Source: Legionella taurinensis
Lineage (GTDB): Bacteria > Pseudomonadota > Gammaproteobacteria > Legionellales > Legionellaceae
Reading direction: 5' to 3'
NCBI RefSeq assembly: GCF_900452865.1
Contig: NZ_UGOZ01000001.1
Location: 806,001-870,000 of the forward strand
DNA: 64,000 nucleotides
Position numbers and translations under genes: made by a program. The notes beneath the pieces are model-generated. The model did not search any database, was not told the DNA's origin, and saw nothing but the letters and a program-made list of their open reading frames with translations. Numbering within the stretch: the first letter of the stretch is position 1; each line of letters starts with the position of its first letter. Positions 16,355-25,128 of this stretch are shown here, piece after piece.

Positions 16355-17233
16355 ATGGCTAAAATTACTCTGGAGCAGTGGCGGGTTTTGCAAGCCGTGG
16401 CGGATGAAGGGACCTTTGCAAAAGCAGGAGAAAAACTGCATAAAAGTCAATCAAGCATCAGTTACACCGTGGGTAAATTACAGGATATTCTCGGTATTCG
16501 CCTGTTTGATTTGCAGGGCCGAAAGGCTGTGCTTACCGAGCAGGGCCTGCATATTCTTAATTCGTCGCGGCAATTAACACGGGCTGCCAGGAATCTGGAG
16601 CAGAGCGTTCATCAGTTTAAATCCAACCATGAAAAAACCCTGCGTCTGGCTGTGGATGAAATTTTCCCACCCAATCGCTTATTGCAGGTTTTAAAAGCCT
16701 TTGGTCTTCAGAATACCCATACCCGTATTATTTTAAATCAAGGACTGTTATCCGGTCCCAGCGACGCGTTAGAGCAGGGTGAAGCCGAGATGGTTATAGT
16801 TTCTCGTATTCCTGAAGGTTACATGGGGGAGAAATTAATGGACATTAACTCCATTCCCTATGCCCACATTGACAGCCCCCTGCATCAAAAGAACATAGGC
16901 CTTGAGGAACTCTGCGAGGAACGATACATCATCGTTCAGGATTCGGGCCGACATAAAAAAAGGAATGAAGGCTGGTTAGGCTCTGAATTTCACTGGAAGG
17001 TCAGTTCCATGGAAATGAAAATTCAATGCGTGGCGCATGGCATTGGTTTTTCCTGGTTGCCTGAAGCGCTGGTCGAGGGTAGAAATTTACCCATCAAACC
17101 CCTGCGATTACCACAAGATAACGTGCGTACTTACCCACTGTATCTGGTGCATCACAATCCCCAGAACATGGGGCCTTCCGCACGCGTGCTGACGGACCTG
17201 TTCAGGCAGTACAGTCAATCGCCAGTACCGTAA
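16355..17233 (+). CDS. LysR-family transcriptional regulator
   Basis: 292 aa. N-terminal winged helix-turn-helix of LysR type (TLEQWRVLQAVADEGTFAKA, LHKSQSSISYTVGKLQ, RLFDLQGRKAVLTEQG), then a linker helix and a periplasmic-binding-protein-like effector domain. It lies divergent from the SnoaL-like gene and directly upstream of the Rieske oxygenase and permease genes; by the usual LysR arrangement it probably controls one or both sides. Confidence 0.9.
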   Translation: MAKITLEQWRVLQAVADEGTFAKAGEKLHKSQSSISYTVGKLQDILGIRLFDLQGRKAVLTEQGLHILNSSRQLTRAARNLEQSVHQFKSNHEKTLRLAVDEIFPPNRLLQVLKAFGLQNTHTRIILNQGLLSGPSDALEQGEAEMVIVSRIPEGYMGEKLMDINSIPYAHIDSPLHQKNIGLEELCEERYIIVQDSGRHKKRNEGWLGSEFHWKVSSMEMKIQCVAHGIGFSWLPEALVEGRNLPIKPLRLPQDNVRTYPLYLVHHNPQNMGPSARVLTDLFRQYSQSPVP

Positions 17234-17239
17234 ATTCAA

Positions 17240-17268
17240 TTGACAGTCGGCAGGGAATACAATAATTT
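17240..17268 (+). promoter_or_regulatory. possible promoter of the Rieske oxygenase gene
   Basis: TTGACA at 17240-17245, then 17 bases and TAATTT at 17263-17268 in the LysR/Rieske gap. The -35 is perfect and the -10 weak, consistent with an activator-dependent promoter. Confidence 0.4.
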
Positions 17269-17307
17269 TACCAGCCTGTTGCGGGAGTGCTGCACAAGGA
17301 TATTTGA

Positions 17308-18396
17308 ATGAAGCCGCTTTATGTTGATCCGGATATTAGAAAAGCGTCCACGTTGTCTTCGGACTTTTATACTTCAACCGACTGGTTTGAGCAAAGCAGG
17401 GAAAAAATTTTTGCGAGAACCTGGCAGTTTTGCCTGAGTTCGGAGGCTTTACGGCTTCCCGGTCAATTGGTTCCTCATACCCTGCTGCCTGGCTTGCTCG
17501 ATGAGCCCTTGCTGTTTGTGCGCGATGAGCAGGATGCCCTGCACTGTCTGAGCAATGTCTGCACCCACCGCGGTAATCTTCTGGTTGAAGCCCCCTGCAC
17601 TGTCATGCAGAAAATTAAATGTGCCTATCATGGCCGCCGTTTCAGTCTTTGTGGTGACATGCTGCACATGCCGGAATTTGAACAAACGGAGAATTTTCCT
17701 TCGGAGCGCGACAACCTGCCTGCCATTCCCTTTGATACTCTGGAGCCGTTTTTATTTGCCGCGCTGTCGCCTGCCGTGCCGTTTAAGGAGGTTTTTGCCG
17801 AAATTCGCGAGCGTTTATTCTGGCTGCCCATGGAAAACATGCGCCTGGATGCGCAGCGGTCCCGCGATTACTTAGTCAAGGCCCATTGGGCCCTTTACTG
17901 TGAAAATTACCTTGAAGCCCTGCATATTCCCTTTGTCCATCATGGTTTAAGGCAGGTCATTGACTGCACCACGTATACCACGGAAATTTACCGTTATTGC
18001 AATTTGCAATTGGCGCTGGCCGCCAATGGCGAAGCGAGTTTCAACTTACCGAAAGACGCGCAGGATTATGGCAAGGAGGTAGCGGCTTATTATTACTGGA
18101 TATTCCCCAACACCATGCTCAATTTTTATCCCTGGGGATGCTCGGTGAATGTGGTCAAACCCATGACGCCTGATGTCACGAAAGTCTCGTTTCTAACCTT
18201 TGTGCTTGATGAGAGTCACTTGGGTAAAGGGGCAGGCGGGGAACTGGATGTTGTTGAGCGGGAAGACGAGGCCGTGGTGGAGGCTGTACAAAAAGGGATA
18301 CGGTCCCGTTTTTATGATGGCGGGCGTTTTTCACCGACCAAAGAACAAGGGACTCATCATTTTCAACGGTTACTCTGTGAATTCCTGAATGACTAA
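17308..18396 (+). CDS. Rieske non-heme iron oxygenase, alpha subunit type
   Basis: 362 aa. The Rieske [2Fe-2S] ligands are C85 and H87 (CTHRGN) and C105 and H108 (CAYHGR). The mononuclear iron site is indicated by ENYLEALHIPFVHHG (H206, H211) after the typical W-x2-Y-x-E-N-Y-L-E lead-in. The protein resembles the group that demethylates or hydroxylates small quaternary ammonium compounds (glycine betaine, carnitine, stachydrine) as well as aromatic-ring dioxygenases; I cannot choose. No ferredoxin reductase partner is in the window. Followed after 9 bases by an amino-acid permease gene, which suggests uptake and oxidation of an amine or amino acid, probably under the upstream LysR protein. 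Confidence 0.85.
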   Translation: MKPLYVDPDIRKASTLSSDFYTSTDWFEQSREKIFARTWQFCLSSEALRLPGQLVPHTLLPGLLDEPLLFVRDEQDALHCLSNVCTHRGNLLVEAPCTVMQKIKCAYHGRRFSLCGDMLHMPEFEQTENFPSERDNLPAIPFDTLEPFLFAALSPAVPFKEVFAEIRERLFWLPMENMRLDAQRSRDYLVKAHWALYCENYLEALHIPFVHHGLRQVIDCTTYTTEIYRYCNLQLALAANGEASFNLPKDAQDYGKEVAAYYYWIFPNTMLNFYPWGCSVNVVKPMTPDVTKVSFLTFVLDESHLGKGAGGELDVVEREDEAVVEAVQKGIRSRFYDGGRFSPTKEQGTHHFQRLLCEFLND

Positions 18397-18405
18397 CTAA
18401 GGACA

Positions 18406-19842
18406 ATGATGCAGGATGCGTCATCACAACCGGGTTTGCAGCGTCAGCTGAGTGCCCGCACCTTAAGCATGATTACTCTGGGCGGCTCCTTGGGCACCGG
18501 TATTTTTTTAGCCAGCGGCAATGCCTTGTCGCTGGCAGGCCCGGGCGGTACGTTGCTGGCTTACGTGATCATGGGCATTATGGTCTATTACCTGATGAGC
18601 GGTTTAGGGGAGCTGGCCGCCTACATGCCGAGTTCAGGGTCTTTTTATGTGTATGCCTCCCGTTTTATTGATCCTTCCCTCGGTTACGCGCTGGCCTGGA
18701 ATTACTGGTTTAGCTGGCCCATTACCATTGCGTCTGAAATCGCAGCCTCCGCCTTGCTGATGAATTTCTGGTTTCCTGGTAGCCCGCCGCTGCTTTGGTG
18801 TGCCACTTTTTTGTTTTTGGTGATGGGTTTTAATGTGATTTCCACCAAAGCGTTCGGCCTGGCGGAATACTGGTTTTCGTTCATCAAAATCACGGTTATC
18901 ATTTTGTTTATTGTGGTGGGTTTTGCCATGATTGCCGGCTTGACGGAATACCAGCCAGCCGGGTTTAAATACTGGTCTATCGGCGATGCACCGTTTCATG
19001 GTGGTTGGCTCGGGGTGTTAAGTGCGTTTGTTGCCGCTGGTTTTTCCTTTCAGGGGACGGAATTATTAGGCATCGCCGCAGGCGAGAGTGACAATCCGGG
19101 GGTTAATGTACCTCGTGCGGTCAGATTGGTATTCTGGCGGATTCTATTGTTCTTTGTGTTATCGATTTTAATTATCAGCCTGCTTATCCCTTATACAGCC
19201 AAACAATTGACGGTTTCGGATGTGTTGATGAGCCCCTTTACGTTTGTGTTTCAGCAAAGAGGCTTTACTTCGGCGGCGTTACTGATGAATGGTGTGGTGT
19301 TGATTGCCATTCTCTCCACAGCCAATTCCGGTTTGTATGTCTCAAGCCGTCTGCTCTGGTTTCTTGCCAGTGAAGGCCATGTACCCAGAGCCTTTGCTAA
19401 AGTCAATCGCCGCGGCGTACCCTTGCGGGCCCTGGCTTTGACCAGCAGCATTGCCTTGCTGGCGTTTTTATCTTCGCTCTATGGCAGCGGCAGGGTGTAT
19501 TTCTGGTTACTGAATGCCGGCAGTCTGTCAGGATTTATCACCTGGATGGGTATTGCCGCGAGCCATTACCGCTTCCGAAAAGCCTATCTTCATCAGGGGA
19601 GGGATCCAAAGAAGCTGCCTTATCTCGCCAAAGGGTACCCGTATGGGCCTCTGTTTGCCTTCGGATTATGCCTATTGATCATTGGCAGTCAAAATTACAG
19701 GGCGTTTACCGGGCAGGCCATTGATTGGCAAGGGGTTATCATTTCCTACCTTGGCGTTCCCTTGTTTTTAGGTGTATGGCTTAGCCATAAATGGCTGAAT
19801 CAAACCCGGCGTGTGACCTTGGCCGCCTGTCGTTTTGATTAA
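18406..19842 (+). CDS. amino acid permease, APC family
   Basis: 478-aa inner-membrane transporter with about 12 hydrophobic helices. The N-terminal signature SMITLGGSLGTGIFLASG and the later FQGTELLGIAAGE, NPGVNVPRAV and LSTANSGLYVSSRLLW segments are those of the amino acid/GABA permease branch. Start ATG 18406 has AAGGA six bases upstream. Likely one operon with the Rieske gene; substrate unknown. Confidence 0.88.
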   Translation: MMQDASSQPGLQRQLSARTLSMITLGGSLGTGIFLASGNALSLAGPGGTLLAYVIMGIMVYYLMSGLGELAAYMPSSGSFYVYASRFIDPSLGYALAWNYWFSWPITIASEIAASALLMNFWFPGSPPLLWCATFLFLVMGFNVISTKAFGLAEYWFSFIKITVIILFIVVGFAMIAGLTEYQPAGFKYWSIGDAPFHGGWLGVLSAFVAAGFSFQGTELLGIAAGESDNPGVNVPRAVRLVFWRILLFFVLSILIISLLIPYTAKQLTVSDVLMSPFTFVFQQRGFTSAALLMNGVVLIAILSTANSGLYVSSRLLWFLASEGHVPRAFAKVNRRGVPLRALALTSSIALLAFLSSLYGSGRVYFWLLNAGSLSGFITWMGIAASHYRFRKAYLHQGRDPKKLPYLAKGYPYGPLFAFGLCLLIIGSQNYRAFTGQAIDWQGVIISYLGVPLFLGVWLSHKWLNQTRRVTLAACRFD

Positions 19843-19912
19843 GAGGCGATTTGTCAATGACGGCTAAGCCAGGTAAAGTGGTTATTTTAGTATTGCATCA
19901 ATGGATTGCTGC

Positions 19913-20716
19913 ATGAATGGTGTTTATCAACCCTTCCTGTTTCTCTGCCTGCTGGCCTTTGCCATTTTTCCCCTGCAGGCCGGCGAGGTGCCGCTTTGCA
20001 GCGGGGAAAACCGCCTGTTGGCATTGGTGGACCGGCCTTCCGAAGCTTTAAGCGCTTGCATCGTCCCTGCCAGGTCATTACTCATTGAATCCGGCTATAC
20101 TTACCAGCAAACCACACCCAATGGCTTCAGTCACAATGTCCCGCAGATGGAGTGGCGGTTCGGTTTGGGGCACCATACCGAGATTGATATTTTACCCCCG
20201 GCTTACAACTGGCAATCAACGCCCCGCCAGGTCGGCTACGGTGTTGTGACCGTGGGGGCTAAACGCATTGCCTATTATGACGACCATCAGTTGGTTACAC
20301 TGCAGGCGGCTATTTCACCACCCTCAGGAGGTAACAATTTTGGTGGCCGTAAAAATGGCTGCATGGTGAATGGCATTTACAATTACAGTTTTGATTCCGG
20401 GTTTGGGATTGCGGCGCAAGTGGGTTTTGCTTCATTCGTGACTCAACCGGTGGATGGAAATCAACGCTATCTCAGCATGAATCCCCTGATTCTTGCAGGA
20501 TGGCCATTGCAGGATAAAATGAACATGTACGTCGAAGCCTATGCCCAAAGCCGCACCGCACCTAATCAGGGTTGGGGCGTGAATGCCGATGCCGGCCTGG
20601 TTTTTCTGGTGGCAAAAAACATGACGGTCGATGTGGTTTACAACCAGCGCCTCCACGGCGCTTTAAACAGCCTGGAGCGTTCCTTTGGCGGTGGTCTGGT
20701 CATTGGCTTTTTCTAG
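19913..20716 (+). CDS. exported transporter-like outer-membrane protein
   Basis: About 267 aa with a signal peptide (FLFLCLLAFAIFPLQAG). The mature part has beta-barrel character and the pattern of the 'phenol degradation MetA-like' outer-membrane family: LIESGYTYQQT near the start, WRFGLGHHTEIDILPP, then GWGVNADAGLVFLVAKNMTVDVVYNQRL and the end SFGGGLVIGFF. ATG 19901 is an alternative start four codons upstream; neither has a clear ribosome-binding site. Convergent with, and overlapping by 4 bases, the MFS gene. Role unknown. Confidence 0.65.
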   Translation: MNGVYQPFLFLCLLAFAIFPLQAGEVPLCSGENRLLALVDRPSEALSACIVPARSLLIESGYTYQQTTPNGFSHNVPQMEWRFGLGHHTEIDILPPAYNWQSTPRQVGYGVVTVGAKRIAYYDDHQLVTLQAAISPPSGGNNFGGRKNGCMVNGIYNYSFDSGFGIAAQVGFASFVTQPVDGNQRYLSMNPLILAGWPLQDKMNMYVEAYAQSRTAPNQGWGVNADAGLVFLVAKNMTVDVVYNQRLHGALNSLERSFGGGLVIGFF

Positions 20717-22113
20717 TTGGCCCGGGCGTTTTCCAGGGGACCATGAATTAATTCATCGCCATCCTCTTTTTTTAATGAAATAAAAACAGCCACGGAGCAC
20801 AAGGTTAATATCCCCAAGGCGATAAACGATTCATGAAAAGTTTTAAGGCTTAATAGGGTTTCGTTGTTACTGGCTGCAAAAATTCGCACCAAAACGGCAG
20901 CCACCGCCACCCCGAAACTTTGTGCGAGTTGCTGGGTCGTGCTCATGATGCTGGTGGCTGCACTGATGTCATCGGGGGCGAGATTGGCATACGCTAAGGA
21001 ATTCATGCCCGTGTATTGCAATGAGATTAAAAAGCCGTAGGCGAAAGTCAGGGCGGTAATAAAGTAGAGGGACGTCTGTGCATTGACCAGGGCAAAGGAA
21101 AACAGTCCCAGCGCCACCAGGACGGTGTTGAGTATCAACAGTTTCTTGTAGCCAAAGAGTCTCAGAATAGCAAGCGACAACGGCTTAACCAGTAAAACCC
21201 CTAAGGCTATCGGCGCCAGAAGCAACCCTGAAAGCTCCGGTGAAAATCCAAGGCTAAGTTGAAAAAGCAGGGGAAGCAGAAAGGGAATGCCGCCAAAACC
21301 CAGGCGCGCCAGAAGATTCCCGGTGATGGAAACCCGAAAGGTGCGGAGGCGAAGCAGACTTACCTTAACCACGGGATGCGCTTTATTGCGCGAATGCCAA
21401 CTATAAAATAACAGCAGTAACACTGCCATGGCGAGGGTCAACATCGAGTGCGAGTTTCTGGTATGGGATTCACTTAACGTGGACAGGCCAAAGGTCAGCG
21501 TGGCCAGTCCACTGCCGAACAGGATAAACCCGATCTTATCCAGGTTCGGTACCGGCCTTGGCGGCATTGACGGCAGCAATCTCCGGGCAAGCACTAAAGC
21601 CAGTACACCAATGGGTGCATTCACCCAGAATATCCAGCGCCAGGAAAAATGGCTGGTGATGAAGCCGCCAACAACCGGCCCAAGCATCATGCCTATCGCC
21701 GCCACCATCACCACAATGCTCATTTTGGCAACCAGTTCGTGGCGCTCACAGGTGCGGATAATAATTAGACGGCCGACGGGCATGGTCAATGAACCACCCA
21801 GGCCCTGCACAATGCGGGCTGCAATCAGTTCCGGCAGGCTTTGGGTAAAGCCACACCAGATGGAGCTTAACGTAAACACGGCAATGGCACACATGAAGAC
21901 TTTTTTAACCCCGAATTTATCCGCAATCCAGCCGCTGATGGGGATGAAAATAGCCAGGCTGAGCAGGTAGCTTATCAATGCCAGTTTTAAATCGATGGGA
22001 TAGACCTTAAGGCTTTTGGCCATCACTGGAATGGCGGTGTTAATGACCGTGGTGTCCACGGATTCCATGAACATGGCAAAGGACACCAGCACGAGGATAA
22101 GATTCTTTCGCAT
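20713..22113 (-). CDS. MFS drug/solute exporter, DHA2 (EmrB/QacA) type
   Basis: 466-aa inner-membrane transporter with about 13-14 hydrophobic helices. Signatures include FMESVDTTVINTAIPVMA, the DHA2 motif after helix 1; GWIADKFGVKKVF, motif A; ARIVQGLGGSLTMPVGRLI, motif B; and AAIGMMLGPVVGGFI, motif C. I start it at ATG 22113 because the upstream TTG at 22134 would run into the previous gene. The thioesterase gene ends 10 bases upstream on the same strand, so the two are an operon. Substrate not predictable. Confidence 0.88.
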   Translation of the reverse strand: MRKNLILVLVSFAMFMESVDTTVINTAIPVMAKSLKVYPIDLKLALISYLLSLAIFIPISGWIADKFGVKKVFMCAIAVFTLSSIWCGFTQSLPELIAARIVQGLGGSLTMPVGRLIIIRTCERHELVAKMSIVVMVAAIGMMLGPVVGGFITSHFSWRWIFWVNAPIGVLALVLARRLLPSMPPRPVPNLDKIGFILFGSGLATLTFGLSTLSESHTRNSHSMLTLAMAVLLLLFYSWHSRNKAHPVVKVSLLRLRTFRVSITGNLLARLGFGGIPFLLPLLFQLSLGFSPELSGLLLAPIALGVLLVKPLSLAILRLFGYKKLLILNTVLVALGLFSFALVNAQTSLYFITALTFAYGFLISLQYTGMNSLAYANLAPDDISAATSIMSTTQQLAQSFGVAVAAVLVRIFAASNNETLLSLKTFHESFIALGILTLCSVAVFISLKKEDGDELIHGPLENARAN

Positions 22114-22123
22114 TATAACCAAC

Positions 22124-22546
22124 CTAGCGGGCAATGACTGCCGCCGTCATTCGTGAAATGCAGGTCTGTTTGCCCTGCTCGTTGTAAATGGCAATCTGCC
22201 AAACCTGCGTCGTACGGCCCAGATGCACTGGCGAGGCGACAGCCGTGACCAGCCCTTCTTTCACGGAGCGAAGGTGGTTGGCGTTAATTTCCAGCCCCAC
22301 GCAATAAAAGCGCTTGATATCAATCACGGCATTGGCTGCAGTACTGGCCACGGTTTCTGCCAGCACCACATTGGCGCCGCCATGGAGAATGCCGATGGGT
22401 TGCCGCGTACGATCATCAACGGGCATGGTGGCGGTCAGGTAATCATCGCCAATGTCGGTAAACTGAATGCCAAGTAGCTCAGACAGGGTGTTGTTTCCGC
22501 GGCGATTCAAATCGTCAACACCAAACTCGTTGTACCAGATGGCCAT
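22124..22546 (-). CDS. hotdog-fold acyl-CoA thioesterase (PaaI/YdiI type)
   Basis: 140-aa cytoplasmic thioesterase. The hotdog signature is IGILHGGANVVLAETVAS, in which the family's catalytic acid is the E of AETVAS; GLEINANHLRSV is the following strand. This matches the YdiI/MenI (dihydroxynaphthoyl-CoA hydrolase) and PaaI group. Of three near in-frame starts I choose ATG 22546 because GGAG lies six bases before it. Operon with the MFS exporter downstream. Confidence 0.85.
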   Translation of the reverse strand: MAIWYNEFGVDDLNRRGNNTLSELLGIQFTDIGDDYLTATMPVDDRTRQPIGILHGGANVVLAETVASTAANAVIDIKRFYCVGLEINANHLRSVKEGLVTAVASPVHLGRTTQVWQIAIYNEQGKQTCISRMTAAVIAR

Positions 22547-22613
22547 TTTCATCTCCACTTCTTTGTAAAATAAGCATAAACTCTAATACTACGCAAACCA
22601 GTAAGAAATTCCT

Positions 22614-22889
22614 ATGACTAATCCATCGTGTATGCGCTGTTTTGTTGCAGGCAAAGTGCAGGGAGTATGGTATCGGGCCTCTGCCAAAGAGGAGGCATTC
22701 AGACTGGGTATTACCGGTTGGGCACGTAATCTGAAGGATGGGCGTGTAGAAATTTTTGCCTGTGGAGACGTGGATAAACTGGATCTGTTTTATGCCTGGA
22801 TAAAAAAAGGCCCACGTTTAGCCCGTGTGGAAGAGCATAGCCGTGAAGATCTTCCCTGGCAGGATTATCAAGGATTTGACTCGTTTTAA
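22614..22889 (+). CDS. acyP: acylphosphatase
   Basis: 91-aa enzyme hydrolysing carboxyl-phosphate bonds such as acetyl phosphate. The catalytic motif is CFVAGKVQGVWYRA with the arginine at the end of the phosphate loop, then GITGWARNLKDGRVEI with the catalytic asparagine. Length is exactly that of the family. Followed 11 bases later by an unknown membrane protein on the same strand. Confidence 0.95.
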   Translation: MTNPSCMRCFVAGKVQGVWYRASAKEEAFRLGITGWARNLKDGRVEIFACGDVDKLDLFYAWIKKGPRLARVEEHSREDLPWQDYQGFDSF

Positions 22890-22900
22890 GGTGATTGCTC

Positions 22901-23467
22901 ATGAAACAATTTACACGTACTTTTCTGTTGGCTTTAGTCTGGTTTTCCCTGTTGGTGGTTCCGTATGCCATTACTTTCTACGTTTGTTACAGCGGTCTTT
23001 GTGGTGGGCCGGGCGTTGCGTCACATTATGTCTCCATCGTCGGCTATTACATTTGGCTTTACCCCTTGATTGTTTTCGCCAGCCTGTTTTATGCCCGTAG
23101 GCTGAATAAAGCATCACGTCCCGACCAATCGATTATGGTGCTGTTGATTCCTTTTCTCTGTTTACTGCCGCTTCTGTACGTGATTTATCATACGGGCAGC
23201 CAATTTGCCAACTACAACAGGTTGCAGGCCAATATGTATAATATTCAACCTGATGATTTTGTCTGTGCCCCGGAACAATTTGTCAGGCATCCCAAAAGCA
23301 ATCCGTATCTCGATGACATTTTTTATTTTTTTGAGGGCAAGCGCAGTAATTACGGGGTGTCATGGAGTATTTATTCCTATCCAACACGAGACGCACTGGC
23401 GGCGGCATTAAAAGAAAAAGGGATTGATTTGGCACAGTGCAAAAATCCCAAAGGGCAGGGGGTATAA
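22901..23467 (+). CDS. unknown inner-membrane protein, 188 aa
   Basis: Three hydrophobic helices (residues ~5-30, ~45-65 and ~75-100), then a soluble C-terminal part of about 85 residues with conserved-looking YNIQPDDFVCAPEQF and a Tyr-rich stretch. ATG 22901 has AAGGTGA upstream and is preferred over TTG 22895. No family recognised. Probably co-transcribed with acyP. The stop codon lies within the hairpin at 23456-23476. Confidence 0.65.
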   Translation: MKQFTRTFLLALVWFSLLVVPYAITFYVCYSGLCGGPGVASHYVSIVGYYIWLYPLIVFASLFYARRLNKASRPDQSIMVLLIPFLCLLPLLYVIYHTGSQFANYNRLQANMYNIQPDDFVCAPEQFVRHPKSNPYLDDIFYFFEGKRSNYGVSWSIYSYPTRDALAAALKEKGIDLAQCKNPKGQGV

Positions 23468-23476
23468 GACCCCCTG
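23456..23476. terminator. hairpin between convergent genes
   Basis: CAGGGGGT-ATAAG-ACCCCCTG: a perfect 8-base stem with a 5-base loop, spanning the stop codon of the upstream gene and lying just before the stop of the convergent gene. It lacks a T tract, so its efficiency as a terminator is uncertain. Confidence 0.5.
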
Positions 23477-23481
23477 AGACT

Positions 23482-24960
23482 CTACACGCTTGTTGGCGAT
23501 CGTGGAAAAATCACTCGAAATCCCGGCTCAAGAATTTGCCCGAGGGGATTTTGTGAGATCTCACTGTCAAACACACGTTGACGCAGCCGAAGTAATTGCT
23601 GAAAGCTGGCAGCAGCGCCCGATTCGGTGCGCAGCAGCTGCCGCACCGATTGGCGATATTGACGAATAACGGTCTGCCATTCACTGCTGTTGCTCATGGT
23701 GAGAAAGCGAGCGAGTTGCCTGCCTGCGCTCAGGTGTTCCGACCGAGTTAAAGTCTCAATAAATTCAACCTGCCAACCCGGCTTATTCTCTAATGGCAGA
23801 CGGGTTAAAAGTTCACAGCGTGTTTTGGAAAACACAGGATGCTGATAGTCAATCATCAGGACTGCCTGAACGAAGTGCTTATCAATGATTTTATCCCGAA
23901 GCAGCTGGCGAATCGCCTGCTGGTCATTATAGCCCTTAACCGGGGTGAGCCAGGGATGATCAGCATCCTGCAAGGACGTTTCGGGAAAGTGCATATCCCA
24001 TTGATTCAATAAAGAGGCATACACGGGGGTGGCTAATGATGACTTCACCTGACCCAGCAATGGATTGAGCCAGAATGCCGAAGGGATAGAGACCCGGGAA
24101 TTTTTAAAACTGGATTCCAGATTAATTTCAGTGGTGCAGAAGAGGGGGCGAAGCTGTTCCTGTAAACTTAAGCGATTGATAAACGATCGCATTTTAGCGG
24201 ATTGACGCAGTTTCTCCATTCCTTTTTTGACATCGTTTGCCAACAAATGGGCCTCGCTGATCTGAGACAGCAGCAAGGCGGTTTCCTCATCAAGCCGATT
24301 GGGTGCGAACTCCAAAGGCCGTGCGCTTGTCCACCAATCATTGTGAGGCGCTTTCATTTCCTTAAGAATAGGGCCCCCTGAATTGTGGCAGGCCGAGCAG
24401 CGCATACGCTGGCCGAAATGGGCTTCATCCGGGGGATTCTGACGATATAAAAAGCGGTTGTCGCGATAAGCATCTTTAGAATTTCCACGATAAAACCAGC
24501 GGGTTTGACCGCCATCAATCCCCCGTAATTCATAAAAATTATACAGCGCTTTGTCGTTATCCCAGGCAATAACTTCGATCATTAATTTGCCCGCTTCCGC
24601 TTGTTGATCAAGATAAATGAGGCCTTCTTTCTGATCGGTGAAATACCCAATAAAGAAATCACCGTGTGCGACTGACTTACCGTTCCGCATCGCACCGAAA
24701 ATGGAGGTAAAGAAGCTGAAGCTTCCTTGTGACGGATTGTTGCGGCCACGGTTGGCAACCAGACTTATTTGCTGATTTAAGCCATTGTCACGCAACAGGG
24801 CAGTGAAAGCGGTAATTGTTTCAGGGCAAGAGGCACTCGATGACACCAGTGAAAATAAAGGATCCTGTTGGATGGGCAGGGTATCCTTCTTGAAGTAAAT
24901 CGGGCAGTGGGCGTGGCTAAGGGAGACAATACACAGCAAGGGGAGTAAGTATTTCTTCAT
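23482..24960 (-). CDS. exported protein with one c-type heme motif
   Basis: 492 aa, signal peptide (KKYLLPLLCIVSLSHA), so periplasmic or secreted. A single CxxCH motif (RCSACHNSGGP, C188/C191/H192) suggests covalently bound heme c; the Gly-Gly-Pro after it is common in cytochrome-like and peroxidase-like domains. The region before it (ENVxWDNDKALYNFYELRG-like) and the ~290 residues after it are not recognised. Starts at ATG 24960; TTG 24969 is an alternative. Stands alone. Electron-transfer or peroxidase-like role is inference. Confidence 0.65.
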   Translation of the reverse strand: MKKYLLPLLCIVSLSHAHCPIYFKKDTLPIQQDPLFSLVSSSASCPETITAFTALLRDNGLNQQISLVANRGRNNPSQGSFSFFTSIFGAMRNGKSVAHGDFFIGYFTDQKEGLIYLDQQAEAGKLMIEVIAWDNDKALYNFYELRGIDGGQTRWFYRGNSKDAYRDNRFLYRQNPPDEAHFGQRMRCSACHNSGGPILKEMKAPHNDWWTSARPLEFAPNRLDEETALLLSQISEAHLLANDVKKGMEKLRQSAKMRSFINRLSLQEQLRPLFCTTEINLESSFKNSRVSIPSAFWLNPLLGQVKSSLATPVYASLLNQWDMHFPETSLQDADHPWLTPVKGYNDQQAIRQLLRDKIIDKHFVQAVLMIDYQHPVFSKTRCELLTRLPLENKPGWQVEFIETLTRSEHLSAGRQLARFLTMSNSSEWQTVIRQYRQSVRQLLRTESGAAASFQQLLRLRQRVFDSEISQNPLGQILEPGFRVIFPRSPTSV

Positions 24961-25128
24961 CTTTTTCAACGCCAGATAATAATAGGCGTAATGTATTGAT
25001 TATTCGGTGGTTAGTAAAGTGGAGCATTTTTTATTTCAGTCTTAAAAAACGCATCCCAGGCTGTCTTATTTCTACTGGAAGGGCCCAGTTGAGCTATAAT
25101 TACATGAGAGTAGTCGCTTTGCTGTACG

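Noticed and set aside
21428..21970. 180-aa plus-strand frame
   Set aside because: Lies entirely antisense to the MFS exporter, has no ribosome-binding site and an unnatural composition; a shadow of the real gene.
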